Source of the DNA: Zhengitettix transpicula
Lineage: Eukaryota > Arthropoda > Insecta > Orthoptera > Tetrigidae
Direction of reading: 5' to 3'
Assembly: GCA_037074705.1 (NCBI GenBank)
Contig: CM073591.1
Location: forward strand, 39,102,587 to 39,166,586
Length of the DNA: 64,000 nucleotides
Shown: in pieces, positions 49,537 to 60,639 of the stretch
Numbering within the stretch: the first letter of the stretch is position 1
How the letters are laid out: each line of letters starts with the position of its first letter
The notes under the pieces: generated by a model
Databases searched by the model: none
What the model was told of the DNA's origin: nothing
What the model saw: only the letters and a program-made list of their open reading frames with translations
Program-made: the position numbers and the translations under genes

Positions 49537-49679
49537 AATCCACCATGGTGGTCGTTGTTGTTAGTTGGTTGGAGAGTGGGAAAGTGGCCTCGTTCCCGCC
49601 CAGTGCGTATCATCTTCCGTGGACCACTCAGCGACCTGCGTAACCCGACACCTCAGGGGCGGGACACGCAGTCAGGCAG
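49537..49679 (+). CDS. Candidate 143-bp exon, unrecognised
   Basis: Preceded by a long pyrimidine tract ending in CAG (49534-49536) and followed by GTACGG at 49680, which together resemble a 3' and a 5' splice site. The block is GC-rich. Two of three plus frames stay open across it, and an ATG in a good context (CCACCATGG, start 49543) opens a third that stops near 49640. No motif is recognisable in any frame. If real it could be an internal or UTR exon of an unseen gene; splice-like signals also arise by chance. Confidence 0.15.
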
Positions 49680-50023
49680 GTACGGAAAGACAAACACCCA
49701 CACGATACAAGGACAGGGAAATTAATTTCTTTCCAGTCCTTGGAGCCGTTTGTGCTAGAAGCGTACAAACTGACCTACTTTCATTTTAAGAAGGTATGAA
49801 TTCACTTACGTCGGTTTTCAGACTATAATAACTTACCCCTGTCTGAGAAAAGTGAAGCAGCTGGTAATAGTCATCAAATTTAGTTTTAATTTAATTGTTC
49901 TGTCGATTCCTATCATGTATTTTTTGCTTTAGCAAATTGCTTCTATAAGCCTGATTTAATTACGATTTGCGTCCATAGGAAACAATCGTCACGTCCAGTG
50001 AAATAATGACGCCAGTATATCTC
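49680..50023. other. Unique DNA without a recognised gene
   Basis: Nothing recognised before the LINE tail. Confidence 0.45.
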
Positions 50024-50055
<32 letters not shown>

Positions 50056-50600
50056 TTATTCACCATTAGCCCTCTAAAGAGGAAATAGGATTCGTCACAA
50101 ATGTACAGTAGATAAATTGCATATAAACTTATAATACACAAAAACACACACAAAAATTCATATCTGTTTATATTAGTCTAGTCACTACAATCATACACAC
50201 TATTTTTAGGAAACACGCACACGACACAAATCACTTCCTGGTATTAATCTCCTGTCGCTAGGTACGGAGGGATGTCGTCATAGATATTTACTAAAACAGA
50301 AAGCAGAGGCAGGAAAACAGAACCAAAAGGGGAAAACTGGACAAACTATTTACATATTTATAGCATATTCGGCAATTTTGTAGGCAAGGCAGTTCAACGA
50401 ATGTCAGACCGATTCAAAAATTCGTGTACGAGTAATAAGTTCCATTGAGTAATAAGTTCCATTGACAAGGTAAGTTTTACACTCCTTTACGAATAAGTTG
50501 TAGTTGTTGATGTTCTTTACATGATCAGGAAGGCTGTTAAATAGTGCGATACCGGAATAATGAACGCTAGACTCATAGAGACTGAGGCTGTGCTTGTCAG
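50024..50600 (-). mobile_element. Non-LTR retrotransposon 3' end, copy 2
   Basis: The minus-strand counterpart of 11400-12043. It starts within the ORF2 C-terminus at CTGACAAGCACAGCC, where similarity to copy 1 ends, and contains YSGIALFNSLPDHVKN and KECKTYLVNGTYY. It ends with the GAATAAA/TCTA tail seen here as (GATA)n at 50025-50060. A short tandem duplication (GGAACTTATTACTC twice, about 50429-50465) shifts the frame near the C-terminus. No clear target-site duplication. Confidence 0.8.
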
Positions 50601-50872
50601 TAGACGATCCCCGCACGTTTCAATGATGTCACGTCGACAAGACGTGAAATAAGGTTGAAAGGATGAAACGATACAGCTTTAATTTTTCTCTTATTCTTGA
50701 CGTGTGAATCATTTGTATCCTTTCTCTATTTTCGAAATCAAAACCGCTTGAAATATGATCAAAATACATAAAATGGACTAGTAAGAGCCGAAATAACATT
50801 TAAAATAGAAATTAAATAAGAGAAGCATAACTTAAACAGACCTTCAAATCACTACTACGGACTTAATAATCT
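50601..50872. other. Unique spacer
   Basis: Nothing recognised between the LINE and the Helitron-like element. Confidence 0.4.
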
Positions 50873-51782
50873 TCTATATAATAAAAAAGGATGTATATTT
50901 GTATCTATGTATGTATGTATGTATGTATGTATTTACGTTGTTCTTTAAACAAATTTTATCGCGTGGACAGAATGCAACAAAAATTGGTATACGTATTCTG
51001 CCAAAATCGAGAACCGGTACTGTGGGGGTGACAAACCACTAGCATAAATGTGAAAAGAATTATAATTTTAAAAAGTGATCATTAAGTGATAAATTACTGC
51101 GCGCCAATATATCATGACATCACGCGACAGAGAGAGACGTTACTACGCGACGAACAAAGGAAATAGTTCGATTTTTACGTAATGAAATGAACAGAAATAT
51201 TTTCATTGAATAAAAGTATAATTCTATCCAGTAATACTCCATCGAGTGCTAATAAAAACAATACAAAATACTTTACAATCGTTGCGGAAAATGTTAGTTA
51301 ATTTAGTGAGTGCAATATGGCCACCATTTCTTTACATTTGGAATGTAGCTATCAATTTGATCACTTCAATCCTTCGTAATGTGCGAATACTGATTGACAA
51401 TTATATCCTGCAATACTCAAGAAGTACTGTCTGAAGACTTACTGACAATTATTTGTTCGCGGAGAATTATATTTCTAAAGAATAACGATGGTATGTTTGT
51501 TGCTATTATGCAATTAAATTCTATGTATCTTATAGCTATTAAATTAATGCAGTATATTTATGTATTGGTAAAGAAATTCGGAGGTATGTTTGTTGAGATT
51601 GATGCAATAAAATTCAATATATTTTATAGCTGTTCAATTAAAGCACTATTGGTCGAAATTGTGTACGGAACTAGGAATAGTTAGATTTAGGTTGTGTCTT
51701 CTTGACTAAAGATTAATATAGAATTAAATTCTTTTTCGGGTTTATATAAATAACACACGGGCAACGCCGTGCACTCAGCTAG
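50873..51782 (+). mobile_element. Helitron-like non-autonomous element, copy 2
   Basis: Begins TCTATATAATAAAAAAGG and ends GGGCAACGCCGTGCACTCAG-CTAG followed by T. The hairpin GGGC..GCC(GTGC) stands just before the CTAG end, as in Helitrons. It is longer than copy 1 because of expanded GTAT repeats near the start and an internal tandem duplication: GGTATGTTTGTTG begins both at about 51489 and at about 51583. The open frames 51246-51434 and 51394-51684 are not Rep/helicase. Confidence 0.8.
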
Positions 51783-52847
51783 TTAAAAATAAATCGACTC
51801 AATACTCATTTACTTTGAATATATAATATGGCAAGTCTTAAATGGTTATTTTCTACGGTAGTAAGGACTTTTTCACATCTTTTTACTTCATTTTTCCTGT
51901 CTACATTACAATTTCTTATCAGCTTTGTACGATACGCATCGCCTCATTGTGTTGCAATACCGAGTCTCCTGCAGTTATGCTTCCCCCTACTCTTGCTGCA
52001 TAGTTGATGTACTCAAGATGGAAACGTTTTCATAACTGATCTGTTAACGATAGATTTTCTTGGTAAGTTTTCTTACGTACGCAACCTCCAAGATTTTCCT
52101 GATTGGCATATTTATTTAAAGTTTAAGTTATTTCGTAATTCGATATTCTGTCACCTACTTTATTTTATACTGACCATGGCGGCAAACGAGGTAAATTATA
52201 CTCTATTAAGTTTAATTCAGCTTCTGTAATTTTTTTCTCTTTTAGTATAGTCCTTACTGGCCGAAAATCTATATACTAGCTGAGTTTCACTACTGAAACT
52301 TGTAAAATGAAACTATTTTAAAAATTACTATTGGAATGGTTAATTAAAGAAGGAAAATGATTAAAAAATTATATACATATATAATTAAATTCATTACTAT
52401 TAATAGTTTTATTTGCAACACGCGCACAATAACTAGAGTTATTATTTTAAATACTATGAAGTTTTCGAACCAATAAGAAAATTTTAAACTTTCCCCCAAC
52501 TAGAAATTCTGAAAAATGTACAGCCGTCGTAATACCATAACAATTTTTAAATACAAATATAAAGATTTATGGCCAAGCGTTCTGACGTTTTTGGGGTTTA
52601 TCGCGTTCAAATGGGCTGCCAAAGAACGCATTTTATTTATATTGATAAAGCAAATAGCTACCAAGTTACACATGAACATCATTCATCTATGTACAATAAG
52701 TTGAAAATGACGCTGGAAAAATTAGTCTCAATAACTTAACTCTGTAAAGTTAATTTTCCCCATGACGCAGTAATTATTACAATTATTATATTAAAATTTA
52801 TTTTAACTTTTAAATAAAATTGAAAATATATCTCGCTTATATTAAAT
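51783..52847. other. AT-rich DNA without a recognised gene
   Basis: Opposing 60-codon frames at 52500-52704 are not recognised. No other feature. Confidence 0.45.
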
Positions 52848-53218
52848 ACTAGCTGAGTATCCGACGTGCCGGATTGTCATTTTTAAACTCAGCGACATAC
52901 ATAACCCCGGATTCGTTCCAATCTCGGTTGTCTTTTGCGTTATTTTTATGTAACGTCCCTCCACTCCCACCCCTAAGGGTGATCCCTTTACATGACGATA
53001 GGGGATGGCATTAACATTATACACAAAAACATCTGGAGAAACACTATCAATCTCATTGAAAATTTCCAGCCCCGACCCTGGAGGTGATAGATGTGTATTA
53101 CTCCAACTGTGTTTGTATCCGGTTCGAAAGGAACACCAGTAAAGAATTTGTTCAAATTTTATCCTCGGGTGTTAGATTTGTATGGGGAACACACGTACAG
53201 TTTATTTTATTTATTAGA
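52848..53218 (+). repeat. Dispersed repeat, copy 2 (class unsure)
   Basis: Similar over most of its length to 5503-5942. It starts TACTAGCTGAGTATCCGACG and ends ACGTACAGTTTATTTTATTT-ATTAGATAA. Same head, CTCAGCGACAT and ATTTTTATGTAACGTCCCTC landmarks. About 70 bp shorter than copy 1 owing to internal gaps. Confidence 0.65.
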
Positions 53219-54589
53219 TAATTAGTGAAAATTGGTCAAGAGTCATAATACTTATTTATAAACATTAAAAGTTACTTGTCTAATAAACCGATAAAAGACT
53301 GTTGTATTTTAATATTAATATTATAAATGACAAAAACTTGAAATCACATTCACATATAAAATTTATTTTAATGCAATTTACATTAAAATGTAACAATTTA
53401 AAATTGATCGTCAGAAACTTTCGGTTACTTTAACAATATTGATCTGTAAAGTTATTAAGTACATCATTTGATTAAATTATGTGTATACCTCTGTTAATAC
53501 ATTATGTCACAGAGATTTAATTACATTTTGCATACCTGATTATTTAATTAAAATATTTCCTTAGGCCAACATGTTTCCAGACATGTTGTATCTTCCAAAA
53601 CAACTTCCATAACGATATTACAAGTATATAGTCTGGTTAAAATTTATACAATATCCAAAATATTAGCGTAGTGCTTACCAATATCACCTATTCCATTTCT
53701 AGTGTTCATAGTGATTGATTATTTTTGATAATATATATTGACTCCAAAATTTGTCATATTTGTAGATTATTACTTCTATGCAAAATTTTTATGTTTTCGA
53801 ATTTAATATTATGTTTCATTATTTTGTAATACATAGGAAGGATATTATTTGTTTTCGTAAATGGTTTAATGTTGTTTTTATGCTAGTTGATGTATGTCGA
53901 ATGTAAATTGATTTGCACTCATTACAATCTATCTGGTAAACAATTAACGTGCATCAGCGGTATATGATGTCTAACTTTTAATGCTAATAAATAATAATTC
54001 TGACAGTTGACCAATTTCCAATAATTATATTATTTTAACTTAATTAAAAGTAATAACAGACTGCAACCATCGCCTTTTATAAATGATAAAAGAGCGTTAA
54101 CGGAATTGTATAATATCTATTACCCCTTTACATTGTTCGGGAACCGTTTAATGAAGAGTCGACACGGGGAGGTCGTGGTAATCCCAGTATGTGAAACTTG
54201 TGCCTGTGTGTGTCTGTGTGGAGAGAGAGAAAGGACGCACGGCGTCGCAGTGTTTAGAAAAGGCTTATAGCGACAAAAGGTGGATTAGTTTTACGGGTGT
54301 CTACATAATTGCGAGGAGAGAAGGGGACGCCCCTGTTATTCTAATTCTCGGGGGTAGCTCTGATCGTAATAGACAGCAGCAACTGAATCAATTATCGGCT
54401 CCGACCCCCTTGCAACAGTTTACGATGAATACAACCAATTACCACGACCAGATCCACGCCCCTGCCACTCGCTAATGCACGCCAAACGTTTACAGGTTCT
54501 CAGGTACAGGGGGTCGAACACAACGCTTACAGGAACATCATAAAACAGCCGAAACTACTCATCGGAATCCGAAAGTTCGACTAATTTTC
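53219..54589. other. AT-rich DNA, then a GC-richer block at 54120-54560
   Basis: The GC-richer block carries the open frame 54191-54475 (+), Gln-rich toward the end, which I do not recognise. The AT-rich part is empty. Confidence 0.35.
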
Positions 54590-54845
54590 AAAAATAATGT
54601 AAATTGAAAAAATTTACGTGTGGTAGAAAATAATGAATAAGAAAGATAGCCAATACAGACAAAAAAAGGTAATATAAAAAACCACACAACTTTTCTGGGA
54701 TCGTTGTGCCTTTCGTCAGGTGCTAAGAAGAGCCTAGAGCGACACAACTGCCCTTCTCAGTTGACAAAACACAAAAGCAACGAAAACGCAACGACAATCA
54801 GACAGCCGAAGGTTAACGTAACAATAAGGGAGCAACGACAATGGG
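54590..54845 (-). repeat. PLE terminal repeat, inverted copy
   Basis: The reverse complement of the right end over about 225 bp. It contains the motif CTGACGA..GATCCCAGAAAAGTTGTG on the minus strand (about 54683-54721), and further in GGCTCTTCTTAGCAC and CCATTGTCGTTGCTCCC. Confidence 0.8.
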
Positions 54846-54855
54846 AAAACAGAAG

Positions 54856-55112
54856 GGTGGCCCCCGGGCTATACTTTAAGGATCCTACCCGGCATTCGCC
54901 TAGAAATGATGCTGGACAAACCCTTTGAAAAACTGCATCAGGTAAATCGGGCATTGGGTACTTGTTCCACATCATTCAGATGTCGACAGAGGGATGGTAA
55001 CTGTGGTTCTCCGAGACTCGACCAGTTTAGGAGGCAGCTGGCCGACTGTTCCAACAACGTGACCCCCGGAACGTACACCTCTCAAAACAGGCCTCGGCTT
55101 GTGAGAACTTTA
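54856..55112 (-). mobile_element. Poly(A)-retroposon, internal fragment
   Basis: Minus orientation, truncated at both ends. It runs from the CCCCCGGGCTATA segment to CAGGCCTCGGCTTGTGAGAAC, with an internal deletion around 55055-55065. It lacks the A-tail and hairpin, so it was cut down after insertion. Confidence 0.75.
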
Positions 55113-55269
55113 GTTAAAAGTCTAATTTACCAAATCCAGGTAAACTGTGAGCGGCGAGAGAATTTTTCTAGAAGCGTTGTGACGTCCAGAAGATTCAGAT
55201 AATGTTATCGTTGACTTAAAAAATTATATAATAATAGTTAATGTTAAATGATTTATTATTTTACTGGTT

Positions 55270-55945
55270 ATCTCTTTTTTTTTGTTCAAACAACTCCTTT
55301 TATTTCAAGTTGAATCAGGTTCACTATCATCAAATCAAAGATTCTTCCATGGGAAACCCCTTTAGTCCTTTTTTTTTTACTGAGATAGTCATGAGAGACT
55401 TAGAAAATTCTTGTCTTTCTCTACTTCCTGTCAAACCTCTTTGTTACATCAGATATGTAGATGACATTTTTTGTATTGTTAATACCTCTCAAATCAGTCA
55501 ATACTTTCAATATTTATCTTCCCAACCTATAATTCACCCATCTAACCAAACTTTAATTTCCTTGATGTCACCGTATCCATTCACAAAACTTCCATTCTCA
55601 CCAATTGGTTCAGAAAGCCTCTGGACGTGTTCTCAATTATCTTTCTGATCATCCTCCAAACCAAAAGAGTATACAGTTTTGTAGACAGAGCTATATTAGT
55701 TTCTAACTCAAAGTTCCATCAACATAATTTAAATATTTTTCGAAACATTTTAATCTCGAATGAGTACCCTTTAAATTTTATTTTTAAACACATAAACAGC
55801 AGACTGAGCAAAATCCAACATCCTACTGTCAATCGTCCCCAAACACGTCAAGCCAAATGTTTTCTCGTAATCCCTTATTACAAATTTCTTCATCACAAAT
55901 TTGTCCAAATATCAAATATCTATCATTTACAGATCCACTAGTACC
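55270..55945 (+). pseudogene. PLE reverse transcriptase, broken
   Basis: Encodes QIKDSSMGNPFSPFFFTEIV (the MG.P.SP motif), then YIRYVDDIFCIV with the catalytic YVDD at 55454-55465. After a frameshift come NFNFLDVTVSIHKTSI, then KPLD, GRVLNYLSDHPPNQK in another frame, and VDRAILVSNSKFHQHNLNIF. These follow the order of the RT palm and thumb in PLEs. At least two frameshifts split the domain, and fingers motifs upstream of 55.27 kb are absent. Non-functional. Confidence 0.85.
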
Positions 55946-55949
55946 CTTT

Positions 55950-56250
55950 CTTACTTGATTAAAAACCACAAGGACCCGCTTGGCACCAACAGCAAACATG
56001 TGTTGTTTACAAAATCTCTTGCTCTAATTATAAATTTTATATAATTATAAATTGTAATTCCTGCTACATAGGGCAAACAAAACGTTCCCTTAATACACTT
56101 ATCAAAGAACATATATCTAATATCAAACTTCCCACTGATAAACAATCTGTAGTATCCAAACATATAAACAAACATACATTTGATTGGCAAAATTCTAAGA
56201 TTTTAGACATTGACATCCGGTTCAATTCCAGACTCATTTCAGAGGTGCTT
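55950..56250 (+). pseudogene. PLE GIY-YIG endonuclease, broken
   Basis: Starts LIKNHKDPLGTNSKH and, after a frame change caused by a small AT-rich duplication (56020-56062), continues NSCYIGQTKRSLNTLIKEH, then KLPTDKQSVVSKHINKHTFD and RFNSRLISEVL. The YIGQT and the R..EH helix are landmarks of the GIY-YIG nuclease. The reading is cut at 56250 by a retroposon and resumes at 56713 as SNISAINVQTDTI. Compare the better-preserved copy at 63393-63770. Confidence 0.85.
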
Positions 56251-56712
56251 CAGATATGCCTTTTCGTCTCCGTTTTTGAACTAAGGTTTCCACAAGCCGA
56301 GGCACCTCGGCCTGTTCTGAGAGGTATATGTTCCGGGGTCACAGACCTTGGGTATACGGTAAGAGTTATCCGCTATTCCCATTGGAATAGTCGGCCAGCT
56401 GCCTCCTAAACTGGTCGAGGCACGGAGAAGCGAATGCTGCGTCCCCACAGAAAACTCCTCTCCCGCTATCGGAAGAGCGTGGGACAAGTACCCAATGCCC
56501 GACCTACCTGATGCAGGTTTTTCTAGGGTTTTCCCTGCATTTCTTTAGGCGAATGCCGGGTAGGATCCTTAAAATATAGCCCGTGGGCCATAGTTAACCC
56601 TTCGCTACCTTCCTCTACCCTTCCGCATCCCCCTTTCAAATCCCTTCCTATGCTATTAATGGGGAGTTGCCCAACGAGGATTACCCTCATGTAGCCTGTT
56701 GCCCTACAAAAA
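56251..56712 (+). mobile_element. Poly(A)-retroposon inserted in the PLE nuclease
   Basis: Plus orientation, 5'-truncated at TGCCTTTTCGTCTCCG, body complete, ending GTAGCCTGTTGCCCTACAAAAAAAAA. The PLE coding sequence continues immediately on both sides, which shows a clean insertion and fixes the order of events: PLE first, retroposon later. A 68-codon antisense open frame (56281-56487 minus) persists, as in copies at 3.9 and 12.3 kb. Confidence 0.9.
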
Positions 56713-56805
56713 AAAATCCAACATCTCAGCTATTAATGTACAAACAGACACTATTAAACTCAATAATTGCTACTATCCCTTATAATAATATAACCGTCTG
56801 TTTTC

Positions 56806-57030
56806 AGATTGTCGTTGCTCCCATATTGTTACGCCAACCGTTCGGCTCTCCCATTGTCGTTGCGATTCCGTCGCTTTTGAGTTTTGTGAACTTACCAGTG
56901 CAGTTGTGTTTCTCTACGCTCTTCTTAGCACCTGACGAAAGGTAGAAGGATCCCAGAAACGTTGTGTGGTATTTATATTACCATTTTTTTTTGTATTGGC
57001 TATCTTTCTTATTCAATTATGTAAATTGTT
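56806..57030 (+). repeat. PLE terminal repeat, direct copy, hammerhead-like core
   Basis: Contains CTCTTCTTAGCAC, then CTGACGA (56932-56938), a short segment with a GATCCC arm, GAAAC (56956-56960) and GTTGTGTGGTATTT, followed by TGTATTGGCTATCTTTCTTA. GCAC before the motif could pair with GTGT after GAAACGTT as stem I. Hammerhead ribozymes are known in PLE terminal repeats, but stem II here is imperfect. Confidence 0.75.
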
Positions 57031-58685
57031 AAGGGATTTGTAGTTAAAGACAAATAACCATCGGAGATCAACGGGAAGCCGTGTAAAGAACTTCGTGAGC
57101 ATGAAGCATAACAGTATGCGACCTCACATGTTCTATCTCTTATAGCATTGAGAAAGTAGGATACTAAGCTATTTAACTTTGGCGACTTCCGAGTTGCTGA
57201 TGAAGTAAGGATGTCGAAAGATCGGTGAATAAGAAAAGTATGTAGGGGGGAAAACAATCGGTGTCATCAAGTGACGTGTTTTTTCCCTTGGAGAACCCCG
57301 AGATCCAAACTCGTATTTTTCTGCGGTCCCTAAATGAGTTATACAAATGGCTGTCCACGAAGGTGAGATGCCGAGTTTTGTGGAGACGATGTCGCAACGG
57401 TCCCTCTTACTCTCCACTCCTTTGTGTGCTTTCCGCGTTTACAGAATTTCGTAAAGAATAGGTGCGAAGGACAACCTGCCCTAAGAAGACGACGACGACT
57501 CCTCCTCCTCCTCCGAGAATTTTTTTCCTCCTAAAGTCCAGGGTTTCCCGTATTAAAACACACACCAGAAGGAGCTAACCAAATTCTTATGAAATTGTTG
57601 GCGTTTCGACATACGGAGCCGCTGTCTGTGCGTATCCGACGTCCACTATCCATTAACTATGTGAAAAGTATCATTGGCCTTCTAGTCCAAAGACAATGCA
57701 GTTATCCGTAACTCAAATGTTTAACTTTACTCTGAACAAGAAATTCGGCAATCTTAATATGCTATATTTTGTACCTTGCGAAAGTAGAAAAACAAATATG
57801 TTATTTCAGTGAAATCCGTAGAGCCGTTAATGTATTTATCCTTTTGAGGCCGGTCGGAACACGATAGCGTTTTATTTATATCGATAACAGTATAGTTGAA
57901 TAAGTAACAAAATTTACGTTCATATTGATTACTTCGATGACCTTCCACAGTTTTAAAACTCAAATGAAAAATGTTGCGTTAATTTTCGAACACCAGCAAT
58001 TACAGTCACCTCTTTACTAAGCAAAAATTAATTTTTCATCGATTAAACATATAAAAAATTAATAACATCCATACGATAATATAAAATTTGGATTTTTGGA
58101 AACGAGTTTTCATTTTTTTACATTATGGTGACAAGCATTTGGTGTTTCTAAACGTACAGTCTACGTGAAACAGAAATGTAATATTACACTGGAAAGAAGA
58201 TGTAAATGAAATCGAGAACGATAAAGACGAAGAAAATAAGTTCGAGTCGAGAATTAGTGTCAATTTTAATTACATTTCACCATTCTTGGTACTGAATATT
58301 CATTTAAAGTGCAGGTTTCCGCATCTGTCATATGACTATGTGCATAAAAATAGTTGACAGGCTGCCAATCGTTCTCTGATTTACATGCAATGGACCAACG
58401 AACTCTGGGATGGAGTTTTAACTGGTGCTTTAATGAGAAAAGACAATACAAAGTCCAAAATGCATAATAAAAAGTACTAACGTCGTAATTACTCCGAGGA
58501 ACATGAAACTAATTTTTTTTCTATTAAGATTTATTCTGGTCGCATCGACAACGTCGTCATTGACGACCCTTACACAATTTACAAAGAGTGCTTATTTACC
58601 TAAGAATTGTTGTGATACAGTATTCATTCCAATAACAAAGATAGGATAAGCAGTTTACACAATTTTATGTTCATTGGACTATTAT
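57031..58685. other. Unique DNA; GC-richer at 57200-57640
   Basis: The GC-richer block has open frames on both strands (57169-57417 minus, 57261-57461 plus), none recognised, and a short CTCCTCCTCC run at about 57500. The rest is AT-rich. Confidence 0.35.
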
Positions 58686-59097
58686 TCATTTTTACCTTTT
58701 TTTTGGCTGTAGACAGGCTATGTATAGGGTAATCCATGACAACTCCCCTCTTACAGCATAGGAAAAGGATTTGAAAGGGGGGTCCGGAAGGGTGGAGGAC
58801 GGTAGACAAGGGTTAACTAGGGCCCCCGGGCTATGGCTTAAGGATCCTATCCGGCATTCGCCTAAAAGTAATGCAGAACAAACCCTAGAAAAACCTGCAT
58901 CAGGTAGGTCGGGCATTGGGTACTTGTCCCACGTCCTACCGATGGCGGGAGAGGGGCTTTGCTGTGGGATCGCAGCTATCCCGTCGCCATGCCTTGGCCA
59001 GTTTAGAAGGCAGCTGGCCGACTATTCCAATAGGAATAGCTCTCCGGGAAGGTCAACCTGCGAGAGAATCCTCTCGCAGGCTTCCTTGTCATTTTTA
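58686..59097 (-). mobile_element. Poly(A)-tailed retroposon, internally deleted
   Basis: Minus orientation. The A-tail appears as a T-run at about 58697-58704. The body is followed by a jump from the GGGAATAGC segment straight to the 5' hairpin CCTGCGAGAGAATCCTCTCGCAGG (59057-59080), so roughly 150 bp are missing. TCATTTTTA at 58686-58694 and 59089-59097 may be a 9-bp target-site duplication, weaker because it is T-rich. Confidence 0.8.
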
Positions 59098-59707
59098 GCA
59101 ACAGAACTTAATTTCAAATGTGGGTTTCTTCGATTTTCGACATATCACATAATATTTTTTATCCTGTTCACTCTAATGATAGGCGTTTAATTGCACGCTG
59201 TACTTAGCTTTAGCATTCAATTCTTGTACGTTTGTAGAGTCCCATCAATCTCCTTCTGGCAGGACTGTTGCGATTCCCCTGTACCGTTCTCATAGAAACT
59301 ATATTTTGTTGGTGAAACAAAATTTCAAACGCACTACTGATTTAAGATTAACTCTAATTATGACCAAGATTCAAAACAAGAGCAACGAAGATAAGACAGG
59401 AAGATAAAGTAGCAGAAGCTTCCAGGACTTTCTCAACAAGGAAAGTTTGCTGGTTACCAACGTATGCTTAAAAGTTTTTGATAGAGAAGTTGAGTGCTGC
59501 AGTGGTGGAGAATTACCTTCAAGTTGAGCCTAAATGGCTTGGGAATTCGGACTAGAAGCTCGTGAAATGTTGTGTACGAAAATAATATTGGAGATTGAAG
59601 GGAAGTAGAACTGAGTAATAATAACGATTTAGAAGGAACTGATGGAGTGATTGGAGCATCGTGACAACACAAAGAGGGAAATTACTTTGGGAGGTACATG
59701 AACTGTA
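59098..59707. other. Unique DNA without a recognised gene
   Basis: Nothing recognised between the two oppositely oriented retroposons. Confidence 0.4.
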
Positions 59708-60206
59708 CAAGCTTGTGAGAGCTGTTCTCTCGCAGGCAGAAGCTTTCTGGAGAGACGAAGAGGGGCACCATTGGGGATGCATTCTCCTCTCTCCGTTTTT
59801 CAACTACGGTTCCCCACAAGCCGAGGAACCTCGGCCTGTTCTGAGAGGTGTATGTTCCGGGGTCGCGGACCTTAGTCATACGGTAAGAGTTGTTTTCTGT
59901 TCCCATTGGAGCAATCGGCCAGCTGCCTCCTAAACTGGTCGATGCACCGAGAACGGAATGATGCGGCCCCACATCAAACCCCTCTCCCATCATCCGAATG
60001 GGCGTGATTCAGGTTTTCTATTGTCGTTCTGCATCACTTTTAGGCGAATGCCGTGTAGAATCCTTAAACCATAACGCGGGGACAATAGTTAACCCTTGAC
60101 TACCTTACTCTACCATACCGCACCCCCCCTTTCAAATCCCTTCCTATGCTATTAAAGGAGAGTTGCCACCACGTGGATTACCCTCATGTAGCCTACTCGC
60201 CTAAAA
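59708..60206 (+). mobile_element. Poly(A)-tailed retroposon, full-length but diverged
   Basis: Plus orientation. It starts with a degenerate hairpin (GCTTGTGAGAGCTGTTCTCTCGCAGGC, about 59710-59737) and ends GTAGCCTACTCGCCTAAAAAA. It carries more substitutions than the 12.3-kb copy and a deletion after GGGCGTG (about 60006), so it is older. Together with 58686-59097 it forms a large inverted pair about 0.6 kb apart. Confidence 0.85.
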
Positions 60207-60639
60207 AATCCATTTCACATCACATATAATTAAAGATGTGAATTTAAAATATAGGTCTACTTTGAAATGAAGGATTGGACGGAGTTGAGAACAAGACGAA
60301 GATGAATAAAGCAATCACAATTATTTAGGAATACCTATCTGTCTTCTCCTTCTATAAAGGAATCAGCAAATATTGATACGATCTGATCCCTTAGGCTTTG
60401 GAAAACGATAGGACGAGCGTCTGCAGGTCTTATCTACCATATGTCTCGTTTCATGGCTTGGTTCTTTTCTCATTCTCCGTTAAGCATCCCAGATGGTTAT
60501 GGAACTATTTAATAACTATAGTAATAGCAAAAAATGTAGTAACTGATTACAAAATATTTTCACGCTGTGAGAAAATAATAATTTTGACGTTTTTATTCAA
60601 TCAAGCAAGTCTTCTTGTATCCGCTGGTGTGTCTGCAAA
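60207..60639. other. AT-rich DNA without a recognised gene
   Basis: Covered by the start of a 177-codon plus-strand open frame (60398-60931) that runs into the GC-rich island. I do not recognise it. Confidence 0.35.

Larger units (their letters stand above)
54590..57030 (+). mobile_element. Penelope-like element, degenerate, with inverted ends
   Basis: A dead PLE. Order: inverted terminal repeat (54590-54845, minus), a retroposon fragment, reverse transcriptase remnants (55270-55945), GIY-YIG endonuclease remnants (55950-56250, continuing at 56713), an inserted retroposon, then the terminal repeat in direct orientation (56806-57030). An RT followed by a C-terminal GIY-YIG nuclease is the defining architecture of endonuclease-bearing PLEs. 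The N-terminal part of the RT is missing and multiple frameshifts are present. Confidence 0.85.

Noticed and set aside
50024..50060. The GATA run as an independent microsatellite or a CRISPR-like array.
   Set aside because: It is the tail of the minus-strand LINE copy, matching the TCTA tail at 12.0 kb. No CRISPR-type spaced repeats exist in the window.
57009..57461. Overlapping open frames on both strands as a gene.
   Set aside because: The frames compete on both strands and none shows a family signature.
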